Shown here: one piece after another, positions 25,539 through 33,689 of the stretch
Layout of the letters: each line of letters opens with the position of its first letter
How positions within the stretch are numbered: the stretch's first letter is position 1
Assembly: GCF_000426845.1 (NCBI RefSeq)
Contig: NZ_AUGD01000010.1
Coordinates: 1-64,000, forward strand
Length of the DNA stretch: 64,000 nucleotides
Direction of reading: 5' to 3'
From: Bradyrhizobium sp. in8p8
GTDB lineage: Bacteria; Pseudomonadota; Alphaproteobacteria; Rhizobiales; Xanthobacteraceae
The notes under the pieces: model-generated
What the model was told of the DNA's origin: nothing
Databases searched by the model: none
The model's input: only the letters and a program-made list of their open reading frames with translations
Made by a program: the position numbers and the translations under genes

Positions 25539-26279
25539 GTGGCGCTTCCTCCGCTCGATTCACCACAATGGAATAGCCCTTGGCTTGCCTTCGGCTGGGG
25601 GCTGTGCTCGATCACACAGACGATCCTCACCATCGTGCTCTTCGTGACCTATCTCGGCATCGGCGCGTTGGCGCATGACACTCACTTCAGCCTGATCTGG
25701 GCGCTGTGTTCGACGCTGTTCGTCTGGGCAGGTCCGGCGCAGATCATTCTGATCACGACGCTCGGCTCTGGCGCGACCATTGTTCAAGCGGCGATCGCAG
25801 TGACCGTCAGCGCGATCCGTTTGTTTCCGATGGTGGTCTCGGTGCTGCCGCTGATGCGCACGCCGACGACCAAGCGGCGCGAGCTGATATTTGCCGCACA
25901 TCTCACCGCCGTGACGCTGTGGGTTGAGTGCCATCGCTTCCTGCCGCAGGTGCCGCGTGAGCGGCGCATCGCTTTCGTTCATGGCCTCGGCTGCGGCCTC
26001 GTCTCGGTCTGCCTCGTCGCCAACACAGTCGGCTATGTCCTCGCCGCCAACCTGACGCAGACGCTTGGAGCGGCGATCCTGCTGTTGACGCCGCTGTCCT
26101 TCTTGTTCTCGACCGCGCGCAACAGCCGCGAGATCGCCGATGTCGTCGCGCTCGTACTGGGCATCGTGCTCTATCCGGTGGCCGCCAAGATGAACTCGGG
26201 CCTCGACATCCTGGTCAGTGGCGTCCTCGCCGGCACGATCGCCTATGGCGTGCATTGGTGGCGACAGGTGCGCACATGA
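25539..26279 (+). CDS. azlC: AzlC-family branched-chain amino acid exporter subunit
   Basis: 246-residue inner-membrane protein with about seven hydrophobic helices. It matches the AzlC family: FVWAGPAQIILITTLGSGAT, AIRLFPMVVSVLPLM and the later GLGCGLVSVCLVANTVGYVL. AzlC works with the small AzlD subunit to export branched-chain amino acids. The start is the GTG at 25539; no strong ribosome site is visible and the N-terminus is the least certain part. Its TGA overlaps the azlD ATG (ATGA), so the two should be translated together. Confidence 0.85.
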   Translation: MALPPLDSPQWNSPWLAFGWGLCSITQTILTIVLFVTYLGIGALAHDTHFSLIWALCSTLFVWAGPAQIILITTLGSGATIVQAAIAVTVSAIRLFPMVVSVLPLMRTPTTKRRELIFAAHLTAVTLWVECHRFLPQVPRERRIAFVHGLGCGLVSVCLVANTVGYVLAANLTQTLGAAILLLTPLSFLFSTARNSREIADVVALVLGIVLYPVAAKMNSGLDILVSGVLAGTIAYGVHWWRQVRT

Positions 26280-26627
26280 GCTTTGCGCAGGCGGTCGGTG
26301 ACTGGCACGCGCTTGTCGTGCTGTTCGTTGCCGGCGTCATCCCCAACCAGATCTGGCGCATGCTTGGCCTCTGGTTCGGCGGCGGCATCGACGAGGGTTC
26401 GGAGCTGCTGGTCTGGGTGAGGGCGGTCGCAACGGCGATCCTCGCGGGCGTTATCGCCCAGATCGTGGTCCAGCCGCCAGGCGCGCTTGCCAGCGTGCCT
26501 GATGTTCCTGCGCTACGGCGCGGTCGCTGCTGGCCTTGTCGTCTTCCTGCTGACCCGCCGCTCGATCTTTGCGGGCGTGGTCGCGGGCGAGGTCTTCATG
26601 CTGGCCGGCAAGTGGTGGTTGGGCTAA
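26276..26627 (+). pseudogene. azlD: AzlD-family protein, frameshifted
   Basis: The frame from ATG 26276 encodes a normal AzlD start: three hydrophobic segments with FVAGVIPNQIWRMLGLWFGGG and WVRAVATAILAGVIAQIVVQPP. At about 26498 the frame turns Arg/Cys-rich. The proper C-terminus is in another frame: LMFLRYGAVAAGLVVFLLTR through FMLAGKWWLG and TAA at 26625-26627. One extra C at 26498, or two missing bases there, explains the shift. The intact protein would be about 115 residues, the usual length. Without it AzlC would lack its partner. A sequence error is possible. Confidence 0.78.
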
Positions 26628-26659
26628 AACCGCCGGCGAACAGCTAAGGAACTGAACAC

Positions 26660-27151
26660 ATGGTCCGCGAACAGGATCTCCGCGAGGGCGAGGTCGCCAT
26701 CGAGCTGCCGCCGGCGCAAGATGCCGGTCTCGTCTTCATTGGCCGCATCCGCACCCCCTGGACGTCACGGCTGGAGACGCCGCGGCAGGGGCGTCAGGAC
26801 GGCCCGATATGCCGGCTCGAGATCTTCGAGCCGTTTGTCCCGGCAATCAAGGGCGTCGATTTCTACAGCAATCTCGAAGTGCTCTACTGGCTCGACAAGT
26901 CGCGCCGCGACATCATCCTGCAGAGTCCGAAGAATAACGAGAAGACCCGTGGGACATTTTCACTGCGCTCGCCGGTACGGCCCAATCCGATCGGCACGTC
27001 GATCGTGAAGCTGGTCGGGATCGAGGGCAACGCGATCCTGGTGCGCGGCCTCGACTGCCTCGACAACACGCCGCTGATCGATCTCAAGCCCGACCGCTGC
27101 GAGTTCACGCCGCTGGCCGCGCCGCAGAAGGGCGATTTCGAGACGGAGTAA
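26660..27151 (+). CDS. trmO: tRNA methyltransferase TrmO (YaeB/VirR family)
   Basis: 163-residue SAM-dependent methyltransferase of the TrmO family, which N6-methylates t6A at position 37 of some tRNAs. The family core is present: IGRIRTPW near the start, GICRLEIF-type segment, LEVLYWLDKSRRD, FSLRSPVRPNPIG and the ending LDCLDNTPLIDLKP. It is smaller than E. coli TrmO (about 235) because it lacks the C-terminal extension, as do many alphaproteobacterial members. It follows the azlD lesion by 33 bases and could be cotranscribed. Confidence 0.88.
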   Translation: MVREQDLREGEVAIELPPAQDAGLVFIGRIRTPWTSRLETPRQGRQDGPICRLEIFEPFVPAIKGVDFYSNLEVLYWLDKSRRDIILQSPKNNEKTRGTFSLRSPVRPNPIGTSIVKLVGIEGNAILVRGLDCLDNTPLIDLKPDRCEFTPLAAPQKGDFETE

Positions 27152-27189
27152 TAGCGCGCCGGTCTAGCCCGTCAGGGAGCCCTTGCGAC

Positions 27190-27251
27190 GAAGCAATCAA
27201 GACTGTCGCCGTGAGCGCAGTCTGGAGTGCTTCGCTTCGCTCGCAATGACG
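27190..27251. repeat. Intergenic repeat-like element
   Basis: GC-rich stretch ending GCTTCGCTTCGCTCGCAATGACGG. The TCGCAATGACGG end is the same as that at 31491-31502. It resembles the right half of a palindromic intergenic repeat found in bradyrhizobia. It lies between convergent trmO and the HIT gene. Confidence 0.5.
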
Positions 27252-27264
27252 GAGTGTGAGGCAA

Positions 27265-27693
27265 TCAGCCGGCCTTCAACGCCGCGATCAGCTTGGCTGC
27301 GTGGTCTTGCAGCAGCTTGTCATCTTCCTTGCGGCTTGCCGGCGGCAGCATGGCGACGCCATCGTGGCGCGGCATCACGTGCATGTGCAGGTGAAACACC
27401 ACCTGTCCGCCGGCCGGTTCGTTGAACTGCTGCACGGTGATGCCGTCGGCATTGAACGCCTTCATCGCGGCCGCTGCGATCTTGTGCGCGCCGCGGGCGA
27501 CATGGGCGTAGTCGTCCGGCTTGATGTCGAGGATGTTGCGGGCAGGGGCTTTCGGAATCACCAGCGTATGGCCTGGTACGCGGGGCATGATGTCGAGGAA
27601 GGCGAAGACGTGCTCGTCCTCGTACACCTTGTGGCAAGGCAGCTCGCCGCGCAGGATCTTTGCGAAGATGTTGTTGGTGTCGTAGGCGGTCAT
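27265..27693 (-). CDS. HIT-family (histidine triad) hydrolase
   Basis: 142-residue cytosolic HIT protein. The triad motif HLHMHVMP supplies the catalytic histidines, and NIFAKILRGELPCHKVYEDE with FLDIMPRVPGHTLVIPK forms the nucleotide pocket. The enzyme hydrolyses phosphoramidates of nucleotides such as AMP-NH2 or AMP-Lys (Hint branch). It is the last member of the minus-strand series RidA-GDPD-DUF482-HIT, 61 bases after the DUF482 gene. Confidence 0.93.
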   Translation of the reverse strand: MTAYDTNNIFAKILRGELPCHKVYEDEHVFAFLDIMPRVPGHTLVIPKAPARNILDIKPDDYAHVARGAHKIAAAAMKAFNADGITVQQFNEPAGGQVVFHLHMHVMPRHDGVAMLPPASRKEDDKLLQDHAAKLIAALKAG

Positions 27694-27753
27694 TGGTAGC
27701 TCCTCGGCGGCTCCTCGAGATTTGCGCTTACTGTCACCAGCACCGGCAAGGCG

Positions 27754-28995
27754 TCAAGGCGCCTCGTCGGCGCCTTTGCGGAAGGGGCCGAGCTCGGCCA
27801 GCTCCCGGCCGGCCTCCGCAACATAGGCGCGCTCGCGCTTGAGATAATCGTCGATAGCGCGGCGCAGGCCAGGGTCGGCGATGAAGTGGGCGGAATGGGT
27901 GGTGCGCGGCAGGTAGCCGCGCGCGATCTTGTGCTCGCCCTGCGCGCCGGCCTCGACGTGTTTCAATCCGTGTTTGATCGCAAAATCGATGGCCTGGTAA
28001 TAACAGACCTCGAAATGCAGGAAGGGATGGTGCTCGAGCGCGCCCCAATTGCGGCCGAACAGCGTGTCCGAGCCGATGAAGTTGATCGCGCCCGCGATCC
28101 AGCGATCGTTCCGGCGCGCCATCACCAGCAGCACGTCCTCGCTCATGGTCTCGCCGATCAGCGAGAAGAACTCGCGCGTCAGGTACGGCCGGCCCCATTT
28201 GCGCGAGCCGGTCTCCATGTAGAAGTCGAAGAAGGCGTCCCAGGCGTCCTCGGTAATGTCTTTGCCGGTCAGCCAGTGGATGGTGATCCCGGCGGCGAGC
28301 GCATCGCGACGCTCGCGCTTGATTGACTTGCGGTGGCGCGAGTTCAACGTCGCCAGGAAATCGTCGAAAGTCGCAAAGCCCTCATTATGCCAGTGGAACT
28401 GCTGGTCGGTGCGCTGGAGGAAGCCGTGCTCGGCGAGCAGCTTCCATTCGGCCTCCCGCGCGAAGGTGACGTGGACGGAGGACGCCTTCGTGACGCCGCA
28501 CAGCGCCACCAGTCCGCTCGCCAGGGCTTCGGTGATCTGCGCACGGTCGACGCCGTCGCGGACCAGCAGCCGCGGCCCGGTCGCCGGCGTGAAGGGAACG
28601 GAGACCTGAAGTTTCGGGTAATAGCGCCCGCCGGCACGCTCATAGGCGTCCGCCCAGCCGCGGTCGAAGACGTATTCGCCCTGGCTGTGTGATTTCAGAT
28701 AGCAGGGCACGACGCCGGCGACGCGGCCGCCGACCTTGGCCACGAGATGCCGCGGACCCCAGCCGGTGCGGATGGTCGCCGAACCCGATCTCTCGACGGC
28801 AGATAGAAATGCGTGCGACACGAACGGGTTATAGGCAGGTCTTGAGAGGCCGAGGGAATCGCCTGGAATGGCGGATGAGATTCCTGCGCCATGCCCCTTG
28901 CACTTGTCGCCGGGACTGGCGCAAGCGTCCCAATCCTCGGGCGAGACTTCGCCAATGGACGGTACGGCCTCGAGCGTAATGTCGGATGATGCCAT
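27754..28995 (-). CDS. DUF482 / FemAB-like GNAT-family protein
   Basis: 413 residues of the DUF482 family, related to peptidyl-transferring FemAB and GNAT acyltransferases. Recognisable parts are PAYNPFVSHAFLSAVE, the SRHRKSIKRERR segment, and WDAFFDFYMETGSRKWGRPYL with FEVCYYQAIDFAIKHGLK near the end. Databases call it a peptidoglycan biosynthesis-type protein, but no activity is established as far as I know. The start at 28995 (MASSDITLEAV) excludes 59 open but unconvincing upstream codons. It follows the GDPD gene by about 157 bases on the same strand. Confidence 0.85.
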   Translation of the reverse strand: MASSDITLEAVPSIGEVSPEDWDACASPGDKCKGHGAGISSAIPGDSLGLSRPAYNPFVSHAFLSAVERSGSATIRTGWGPRHLVAKVGGRVAGVVPCYLKSHSQGEYVFDRGWADAYERAGGRYYPKLQVSVPFTPATGPRLLVRDGVDRAQITEALASGLVALCGVTKASSVHVTFAREAEWKLLAEHGFLQRTDQQFHWHNEGFATFDDFLATLNSRHRKSIKRERRDALAAGITIHWLTGKDITEDAWDAFFDFYMETGSRKWGRPYLTREFFSLIGETMSEDVLLVMARRNDRWIAGAINFIGSDTLFGRNWGALEHHPFLHFEVCYYQAIDFAIKHGLKHVEAGAQGEHKIARGYLPRTTHSAHFIADPGLRRAIDDYLKRERAYVAEAGRELAELGPFRKGADEAP

Positions 28996-29152
28996 TGCGC
29001 CCAAGATCGTGCATCGCAGCAGCGACTTCAAGGGGGCTGGAGCCACACGCGTGCAGCGCGTCCTCGGCGGTGCGCTGCAGTCCCAAATCGCCACCGCAAC
29101 GCTACCGCGTTGCAGCCTGTCCGGAACAGGAGTGATAGCGCAGGCCGCCCCC

Positions 29153-29899
29153 TTACGGCACGAATCCCTCAAAGATCATCTGATCTGCATACCGCCCGAC
29201 CCGCGCCCGCTGCTCCGGCGTGCGCACGGTCCAGCCGAGCAGGGCGCAGCCGAAGACGTTGCGGGCGATCCAGGGTGCCGGGGCCGGAAGGTGGTCGACC
29301 TTGAAAGCGACGAAGTGGGGCTGGGTCTGGAAGCCGTGGCGCAGGTAGAGCATGCTGTCGCGCTGCTCCGGGGTCAGGTTGGCCCAGTACTCGTCCTCAT
29401 AGGTCCGTTGCGCGACGATGCCGCGCGGACGGGAGGGAAGCAACTGGCGCAGCGCCAGTACCTGGTCGGGATCGAACGACATGCCGACCGCGGGGCCGTC
29501 ATAGGACGCCAGCACCTCGGCCATCCGCTTCACCAGCTTGCGGTCGCCGCCAAAATGGCTCTTTACCTCGATCACCAGCGGCACCCGGCCGGCAACCATG
29601 GCGCAGAGATCGCTGAGCGACATCATTCGCTCGGCGGTGTCCCTGAACTTGACCGCCTTCAGCTCCGCAGCGGTCTTCGAGATGACGTCCCCCGTGGCCT
29701 CGGTGAGACGGCCCAGCGCGTGATCATGATGCACCATGGCCTCGCCATCGGACGAGAGCTGGATATCGACCTCAATGGAGAAATTGCCCGCAATCGCAGC
29801 CTGTACCGCGCCCGGCATGTTCTCGACGATGCCGCGCGAGATGTCATGCAGGCCGCGATGGGCGACCGGCCGGGCTGTCAGCCAATCCGGGGCGCGCAT
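29153..29899 (-). CDS. Glycerophosphodiester phosphodiesterase
   Basis: 248-residue GDPD-fold enzyme that hydrolyses glycerophosphodiesters to glycerol-3-phosphate and an alcohol. The family motifs are PVAHRGLHD, IEVDIQLSSDGEAMVHHD and VPLVIEVKSHFGG, which hold the general base/acid histidines and the metal-binding acids. There is no signal peptide, so the product is cytosolic. It starts 5 bases after the RidA stop codon, so the two are cotranscribed. Confidence 0.92.
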   Translation of the reverse strand: MRAPDWLTARPVAHRGLHDISRGIVENMPGAVQAAIAGNFSIEVDIQLSSDGEAMVHHDHALGRLTEATGDVISKTAAELKAVKFRDTAERMMSLSDLCAMVAGRVPLVIEVKSHFGGDRKLVKRMAEVLASYDGPAVGMSFDPDQVLALRQLLPSRPRGIVAQRTYEDEYWANLTPEQRDSMLYLRHGFQTQPHFVAFKVDHLPAPAPWIARNVFGCALLGWTVRTPEQRARVGRYADQMIFEGFVP

Positions 29900-29904
29900 T
29901 CGTC

Positions 29905-30372
29905 TCAGGCGACCTCGAACACGCCTTCGACCTCGACTGCCGCGTCGGCCGGCAGGGAGGCGACGCCGACGGTGGTACGGGCATGGCGGCCCTTGTCACC
30001 GAAGGCGGCCACCATGAGATCGGAGGCGCCGTTGAGCACCTTCGGTCCGTCCAGGAAGTCGGGCGCTGAATTGATGAAGCCGCCGAGACGGACCACGCGG
30101 ACGACCTTGTCGAGGTCGCCGAGTGCGGCCTTGACCTGGGCCAGCAGGTTCACCGCGCAGCCGCGGGCGGCCGCCGCACCGTCTTCGATGGAGACGCCGG
30201 CACCCAGCTTGCCCTTGGCGATCAGCTTGCCGGTGGGATCGAAGCAGACCTGGCCGGAGACGAACAGCAGATTGCCGGTGCGCACGAACGGGACGTAGTT
30301 GGCGACGGGAGTGGGGGCCTCATGCAGCTTGATGCCCTGTTCCGCCAGTTTCTGCTCGACCGTGCCCGCCAT
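29905..30372 (-). CDS. RidA-family protein (Arg retained)
   Basis: 155-residue member of the YjgF/YER057c/UK114 family. The segment HARTTVGVASLPADAAVEVEG keeps the arginine that RidA enzymes use to bind the carboxylate of 2-aminoacrylate, so deamination of reactive enamines is plausible. FVSGQVCFDPTGKLIAKGKL is the other conserved part. It is longer than E. coli RidA (128), as in the RutC-like/TdcF-like groups with an N-terminal extension. It heads the minus-strand run with GDPD. Divergent from eipB. Confidence 0.88.
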   Translation of the reverse strand: MAGTVEQKLAEQGIKLHEAPTPVANYVPFVRTGNLLFVSGQVCFDPTGKLIAKGKLGAGVSIEDGAAAARGCAVNLLAQVKAALGDLDKVVRVVRLGGFINSAPDFLDGPKVLNGASDLMVAAFGDKGRHARTTVGVASLPADAAVEVEGVFEVA

Positions 30373-30594
30373 GTCCGACCTCGTTGTCCAAATCATTCGC
30401 CCCGGCGCGTTCGCTTGAGACCCGGGCAGGCCCTGTTTCGCCCATCGTGCCGGCACATGCAAGCAACTGGATGGGCCTGCATTTGGTTGAGACAGAGCAC
30501 CCGGTTCAGTCAACTTGACTTGAAACGGTCTCAGTTGCGACGCAATGGAACGGTCATTAAAATGTCCAATCTGCGCTTTCCTCAGGGAACAGAC

Positions 30595-31440
30595 ATGGTG
30601 CACCTTTTCCGGACTTCGCTCGGTGTGATGGCGCTCGCGGCGGCCACTCTTGGCCCCGGCTGCGGGGCGCTGGCCGCCAACGGTCCGTTTCTCGCGCATC
30701 AGGCGCTCTACGACCTCAGCCTCGTCAAATCGCGCTCCAATTCGGTCAACAGCGCCCGCGGCCGAATCCTCTACAATTTCACAGGGAATGCCTGCGAGGG
30801 CTATACCTCGGAATTCCGCCAGGTGTCCGAGCTCGACAGCGGCGAGGGCAAGGTCACACTGAGCGACCTCCGCTCCAATTCCTGGGAGGATGCCGCCGGC
30901 AAGAGCTATCGCTTCAAGATCGAGACGCGGATGAATGAGGCCGATGCCGGCCGTGTCGACGGCTCGGCCGAGCGCGATGGCGACCAAATCAACGTCAAGC
31001 TGAAGCTGCCGGCACCGAAAAGCTTTACGCTCGACGGCAAGATCGTATTCCCGACCGAGCAGATCCAGCGCATCATCGCGGCCGCCAAGGAGGGCAAGTC
31101 GCTGCTCGAGCTCTCCGTCTATGACGGCTCGGACGACGGCCAGAAGGTCTACAACACGCTGACCGTGATCGGTCAGCCAATCCCCGCCGACCGTGCCACG
31201 TCTTCGGACCCGTCGACCGCGGACGAGCACATGAAATCCCTGAAGCGCTGGCCAGTCACCGTCAGCTATTTCGACCGCGACGCCCAGCAGAAGGAAGGCG
31301 AGCAGACGCCTGTTTATGCGATGGCGTTCGAGCTCTACGAGAACGGCGTCTCGCGCCAGCTCGTGCTCGACTACAACGATTTCGTGATTTCCGGCGCGAT
31401 GGGCAAGTTCGACGTGAAGGACAGCAAGCCCTGCAATTGA
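30595..31440 (+). CDS. eipB: EipB-like periplasmic protein (DUF1849)
   Basis: 281 residues with a cleavable signal peptide (about 1-28, ending GALAA). The body matches DUF1849, whose Brucella member EipB is a periplasmic beta-spiral protein needed for cell-envelope integrity. Two cysteines, Cys67 (GNACEGYTSEF) and Cys280 (last residues, KPCN), sit at nearly the same positions as the disulfide reported for EipB. A start at ATG 30562 would add 11 residues ahead of the signal; 30595 gives a better signal peptide. Divergent from the RidA gene. Confidence 0.85.
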   Translation: MVHLFRTSLGVMALAAATLGPGCGALAANGPFLAHQALYDLSLVKSRSNSVNSARGRILYNFTGNACEGYTSEFRQVSELDSGEGKVTLSDLRSNSWEDAAGKSYRFKIETRMNEADAGRVDGSAERDGDQINVKLKLPAPKSFTLDGKIVFPTEQIQRIIAAAKEGKSLLELSVYDGSDDGQKVYNTLTVIGQPIPADRATSSDPSTADEHMKSLKRWPVTVSYFDRDAQQKEGEQTPVYAMAFELYENGVSRQLVLDYNDFVISGAMGKFDVKDSKPCN

Positions 31441-31457
31441 GGGGCGCGCTCTGTCCT

Positions 31458-31502
31458 CCGTCATTGCGACCGAAGCGAAGCTATCCAGACTCGCAATGAC
31501 GG
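31458..31502. repeat. Palindromic intergenic repeat
   Basis: Perfect 12-bp arms CCGTCATTGCGA (31458-31469) and TCGCAATGACGG (31491-31502) with a 21-base loop. It lies just after eipB and before the second RidA-like gene. The right arm recurs at about 27240-27251. The element may act as a terminator-like hairpin or a mobile palindromic repeat. Confidence 0.75.
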
Positions 31503-31567
31503 CACTGGCTCTCGGCTCGCTCTCCAGCTACGCTCGATTGCAACCTACAAAAATCCGGGAGGCACCC

Positions 31568-31969
31568 ATGCCCAAGCTTGATCATCTCCGCCCCAGCGGT
31601 TTGCATAACAATCCGGCCTATTCTCACGTCGTCACAGCTTCCGGCGCCCGCACCATCTACATCTCCGGACAGGTCTCGGTCGACGAGGAGGGGCGGATCG
31701 TCGGCGAGGGCGATATTGCCGCCCAGACGACGCAGGTGATGCAGAATCTCGGCCACGCGCTGAAAGCGGCCAACGCCAACTACGCCAACATCGTCAAGAT
31801 CACGACTTTCGTCGTGAACTACAAGCCGGAGCTGCGCCCGATCATCGGCAAGGCCCGCTCCGCGTTCTTCGAAGGCATGGAGCCGCCGGCCTCGACGCTC
31901 GTCGGCGTCTCCGCACTCGCCGCGCCGGAATGGCTGATCGAGATCGAGGCGGTAGCCGTCGCGGATTGA
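31568..31969 (+). CDS. RidA-like protein lacking the catalytic arginine
   Basis: 133-residue YjgF-fold protein. The fold is clear: IYISGQVSVDEEGRIVGEGD, MQNLGHALKAANANYANIVKIT and the C-terminal IEIEAVAVAD. At the place where RidA enzymes have Arg-x-x-V the sequence reads PASTLVGVSAL, so the key arginine is a serine. It is therefore probably not a 2-aminoacrylate deaminase but one of the uncharacterised Rid subfamilies. The start at 31568 follows GGGAGGCACCC. It is separated from eipB by a palindromic repeat. Confidence 0.85.
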   Translation: MPKLDHLRPSGLHNNPAYSHVVTASGARTIYISGQVSVDEEGRIVGEGDIAAQTTQVMQNLGHALKAANANYANIVKITTFVVNYKPELRPIIGKARSAFFEGMEPPASTLVGVSALAAPEWLIEIEAVAVAD

Positions 31970-31991
31970 GCCGGGCTACGCCGACCTGGCT

Positions 31992-32025
31992 TTGGCTAGC
32001 TCTAGTAGTTGGCTAGCTCTAGTAG
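31992..32025. repeat. 17-bp tandem duplication at the end of the ACT gene
   Basis: TTGGCTAGCTCTAGTAG occurs twice in direct contact (31992-32008 and 32009-32025). The stop codon of the minus-strand ACT gene lies in the first copy. 17 is not a multiple of three, so the duplication changes the C-terminal frame. Confidence 0.92.
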
Positions 32026-32400
32026 AACGGCCATCGCCTCGTCGGCCCTGTCCACCGGCACAAACAGGTGATCGTGATAGAAGGCCGAAACGGCATTCAC
32101 GCTGATGCCGGCTTCGGCCAGACGTGACGTGACTGCCGCCAGAAGGCCAACCGCATCGAGTGCGGAGTGGACCGTCAGGGTGATCAGGCGCGAGACGAAT
32201 TGATAGCGTAAGCCTGCGCGCTCAGCCGCTTCTTGAGAGATCACCAGCGTCGTGCCTTCCTGCTCGCGAAACGTCAGGAGCGGATCTAGTGCTGAGGGGA
32301 TCCCCTCGCTTTTCGAAAGCCTGCAGAAAACGAAGATGCCGGGCCGCAGCTCCGGCTCAATGTGTTTAAGCAGCGCGGCGAGATCGCGTTCACCTATCAT
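32002..32400 (-). CDS. ACT-domain protein with altered C-terminus
   Basis: 132-residue protein with an ACT-type domain in the second half (LITLTVHSALDAVGLLAAVTSRLAEAGISVNAVSAFYHDHLFVP), a fold that binds amino acids or other small ligands. The ATG at 32400 overlaps the dinB TGA (TGATG), so it is translationally coupled to dinB. The protein ends LLELANY. Removing one copy of the 17-bp tandem repeat would give LLELAKARSA and a stop, probably the original end. The function is unknown. Confidence 0.8.
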   Translation of the reverse strand: MIGERDLAALLKHIEPELRPGIFVFCRLSKSEGIPSALDPLLTFREQEGTTLVISQEAAERAGLRYQFVSRLITLTVHSALDAVGLLAAVTSRLAEAGISVNAVSAFYHDHLFVPVDRADEAMAVLLELANY

Positions 32401-33689
32401 CACTCCGGCGCCTTCTCCGGCCCTTCATACGCAATGCCGCGGATGACAGCGGCACTGCCGAACTTCTTGCGCAGGCTGTCCACGGCGCGTTCGGCGTGCG
32501 CAGCGCGGCGGTCTAGCATATCGGTATCGTCGGAGGCCGAGCCCTCGCGCAGCGCGCTGACGCCGGCGCCCATCAGGCGGAAGGCGGTGCCGTCGATCTC
32601 TTTCGCCAGCATCTCGCGGCAGATCGCAAACATCTTTGCAGCGAGCTGCGTCGGCGCGGCAATCGATTGCGAGCGCGTGCGCTGGCGGAAATCGGCGGTC
32701 TTCAGCTTCAGCGTGACCGTCGAGCCGGCGAGCTCGGCGCTCTTGAGGCGGGACGACGTCTTCTCGCACAGCCGCCAGAGGATCTTCTCCAGCGTCGGGA
32801 AATCACGAATGTCGGTCTCGAATGTGGTCTCGCTGGAGATCGTCTTGGCCCCGCGGTCAGGCTCGACGCGGCGGTCGTCGATGCCGCGCGCGAGCCTCCA
32901 TAACCTGCGTCCATCGCTCGGGAACTGCCGCATCATCTCGATCTCGTCGGCCTTCTGGAGGTCGGCGATGACGCGGAAGCCACGCTGCACGAGGCGCTCC
33001 TGCGTTGCCGGCCCGACGCCAAAGATGAAGCCGACCGGCTTTTCCGCCAGCATCAAACGGGCTTCCTCTTGGTCGAGCGCGGCAAAGCCGCGAGGCTTGT
33101 CGAGGTCGGACGCGATCTTGGCCAGGAACTTGTTGCAGGACAGGCCGACCGAGACGGTGATGCCGATGTCGCGCTCGATTTCGCGGACAAAGCGCGCCAG
33201 CACCTTTGCCGGGATCATGCCGTGGACGCGCTCGGTTCCGGAGAGGTCGAGGAAGGCCTCGTCGATGGAGAGCGGCTCTACGAGCGGCGTCAGCGCCTGC
33301 ATGGCCTGACGCACTTCACGGCCGACGCGGACGTATTTGGCCATGTCAGGCGGGATCACGGTGGCATGCGGGCAGGCTTCCAGCGCCTTGAACATCGGCA
33401 TGGCGGAGCGGACGCCATAGGTTCGGGCGATGTAGCAGGCTGCCGACACCACGCCACGCTTGCCGCCGCCGATGATGACGGGCTTGTCGGCAATGTCGGG
33501 ATTGTCGCGCTTCTCGACCGTCGCGTAGAAGGCGTCGCAGTCGATATGGGCGATGGTCAGGCTCGCGAGCGCGGCGTGGCGGACGAGGCGAGGGGATCCG
33601 CAGGCGGAACAGCGGCGCACGCCCACATCCAAATCGGCCAGACAATCCCGGCAGAAGCAGCGGGGCCCGGCCGGGTCGGATTTGGTCAC
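32400..33689 (-). CDS. dinB: DNA polymerase IV (Y-family) with N-terminal zinc-ribbon-like extension
   Basis: 429-residue translesion polymerase. Catalytic acids are in IAHIDCDAFYATVEKR and LSIDEAFLDLSG; the little-finger domain begins near SSETTFETDIRDF. The family usually starts at the IAHIDCDAF strand, but here about 42 residues precede it, with CxxC pairs at Cys13/16 and Cys27/30 that could bind zinc. Start is GTG 33689, overlapping the DUF3572 TGA (GTGA). Translesion synthesis by DinB is often SOS-induced; no LexA box could be confirmed by eye. Confidence 0.94.
   Translation of the reverse strand: MTKSDPAGPRCFCRDCLADLDVGVRRCSACGSPRLVRHAALASLTIAHIDCDAFYATVEKRDNPDIADKPVIIGGGKRGVVSAACYIARTYGVRSAMPMFKALEACPHATVIPPDMAKYVRVGREVRQAMQALTPLVEPLSIDEAFLDLSGTERVHGMIPAKVLARFVREIERDIGITVSVGLSCNKFLAKIASDLDKPRGFAALDQEEARLMLAEKPVGFIFGVGPATQERLVQRGFRVIADLQKADEIEMMRQFPSDGRRLWRLARGIDDRRVEPDRGAKTISSETTFETDIRDFPTLEKILWRLCEKTSSRLKSAELAGSTVTLKLKTADFRQRTRSQSIAAPTQLAAKMFAICREMLAKEIDGTAFRLMGAGVSALREGSASDDTDMLDRRAAHAERAVDSLRKKFGSAAVIRGIAYEGPEKAPE

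Noticed and set aside
24338-25633. Upstream open extension of the HAD gene on the minus strand
   Set aside because: It overlaps the lytic transglycosylase gene, and family similarity begins only at 24337.
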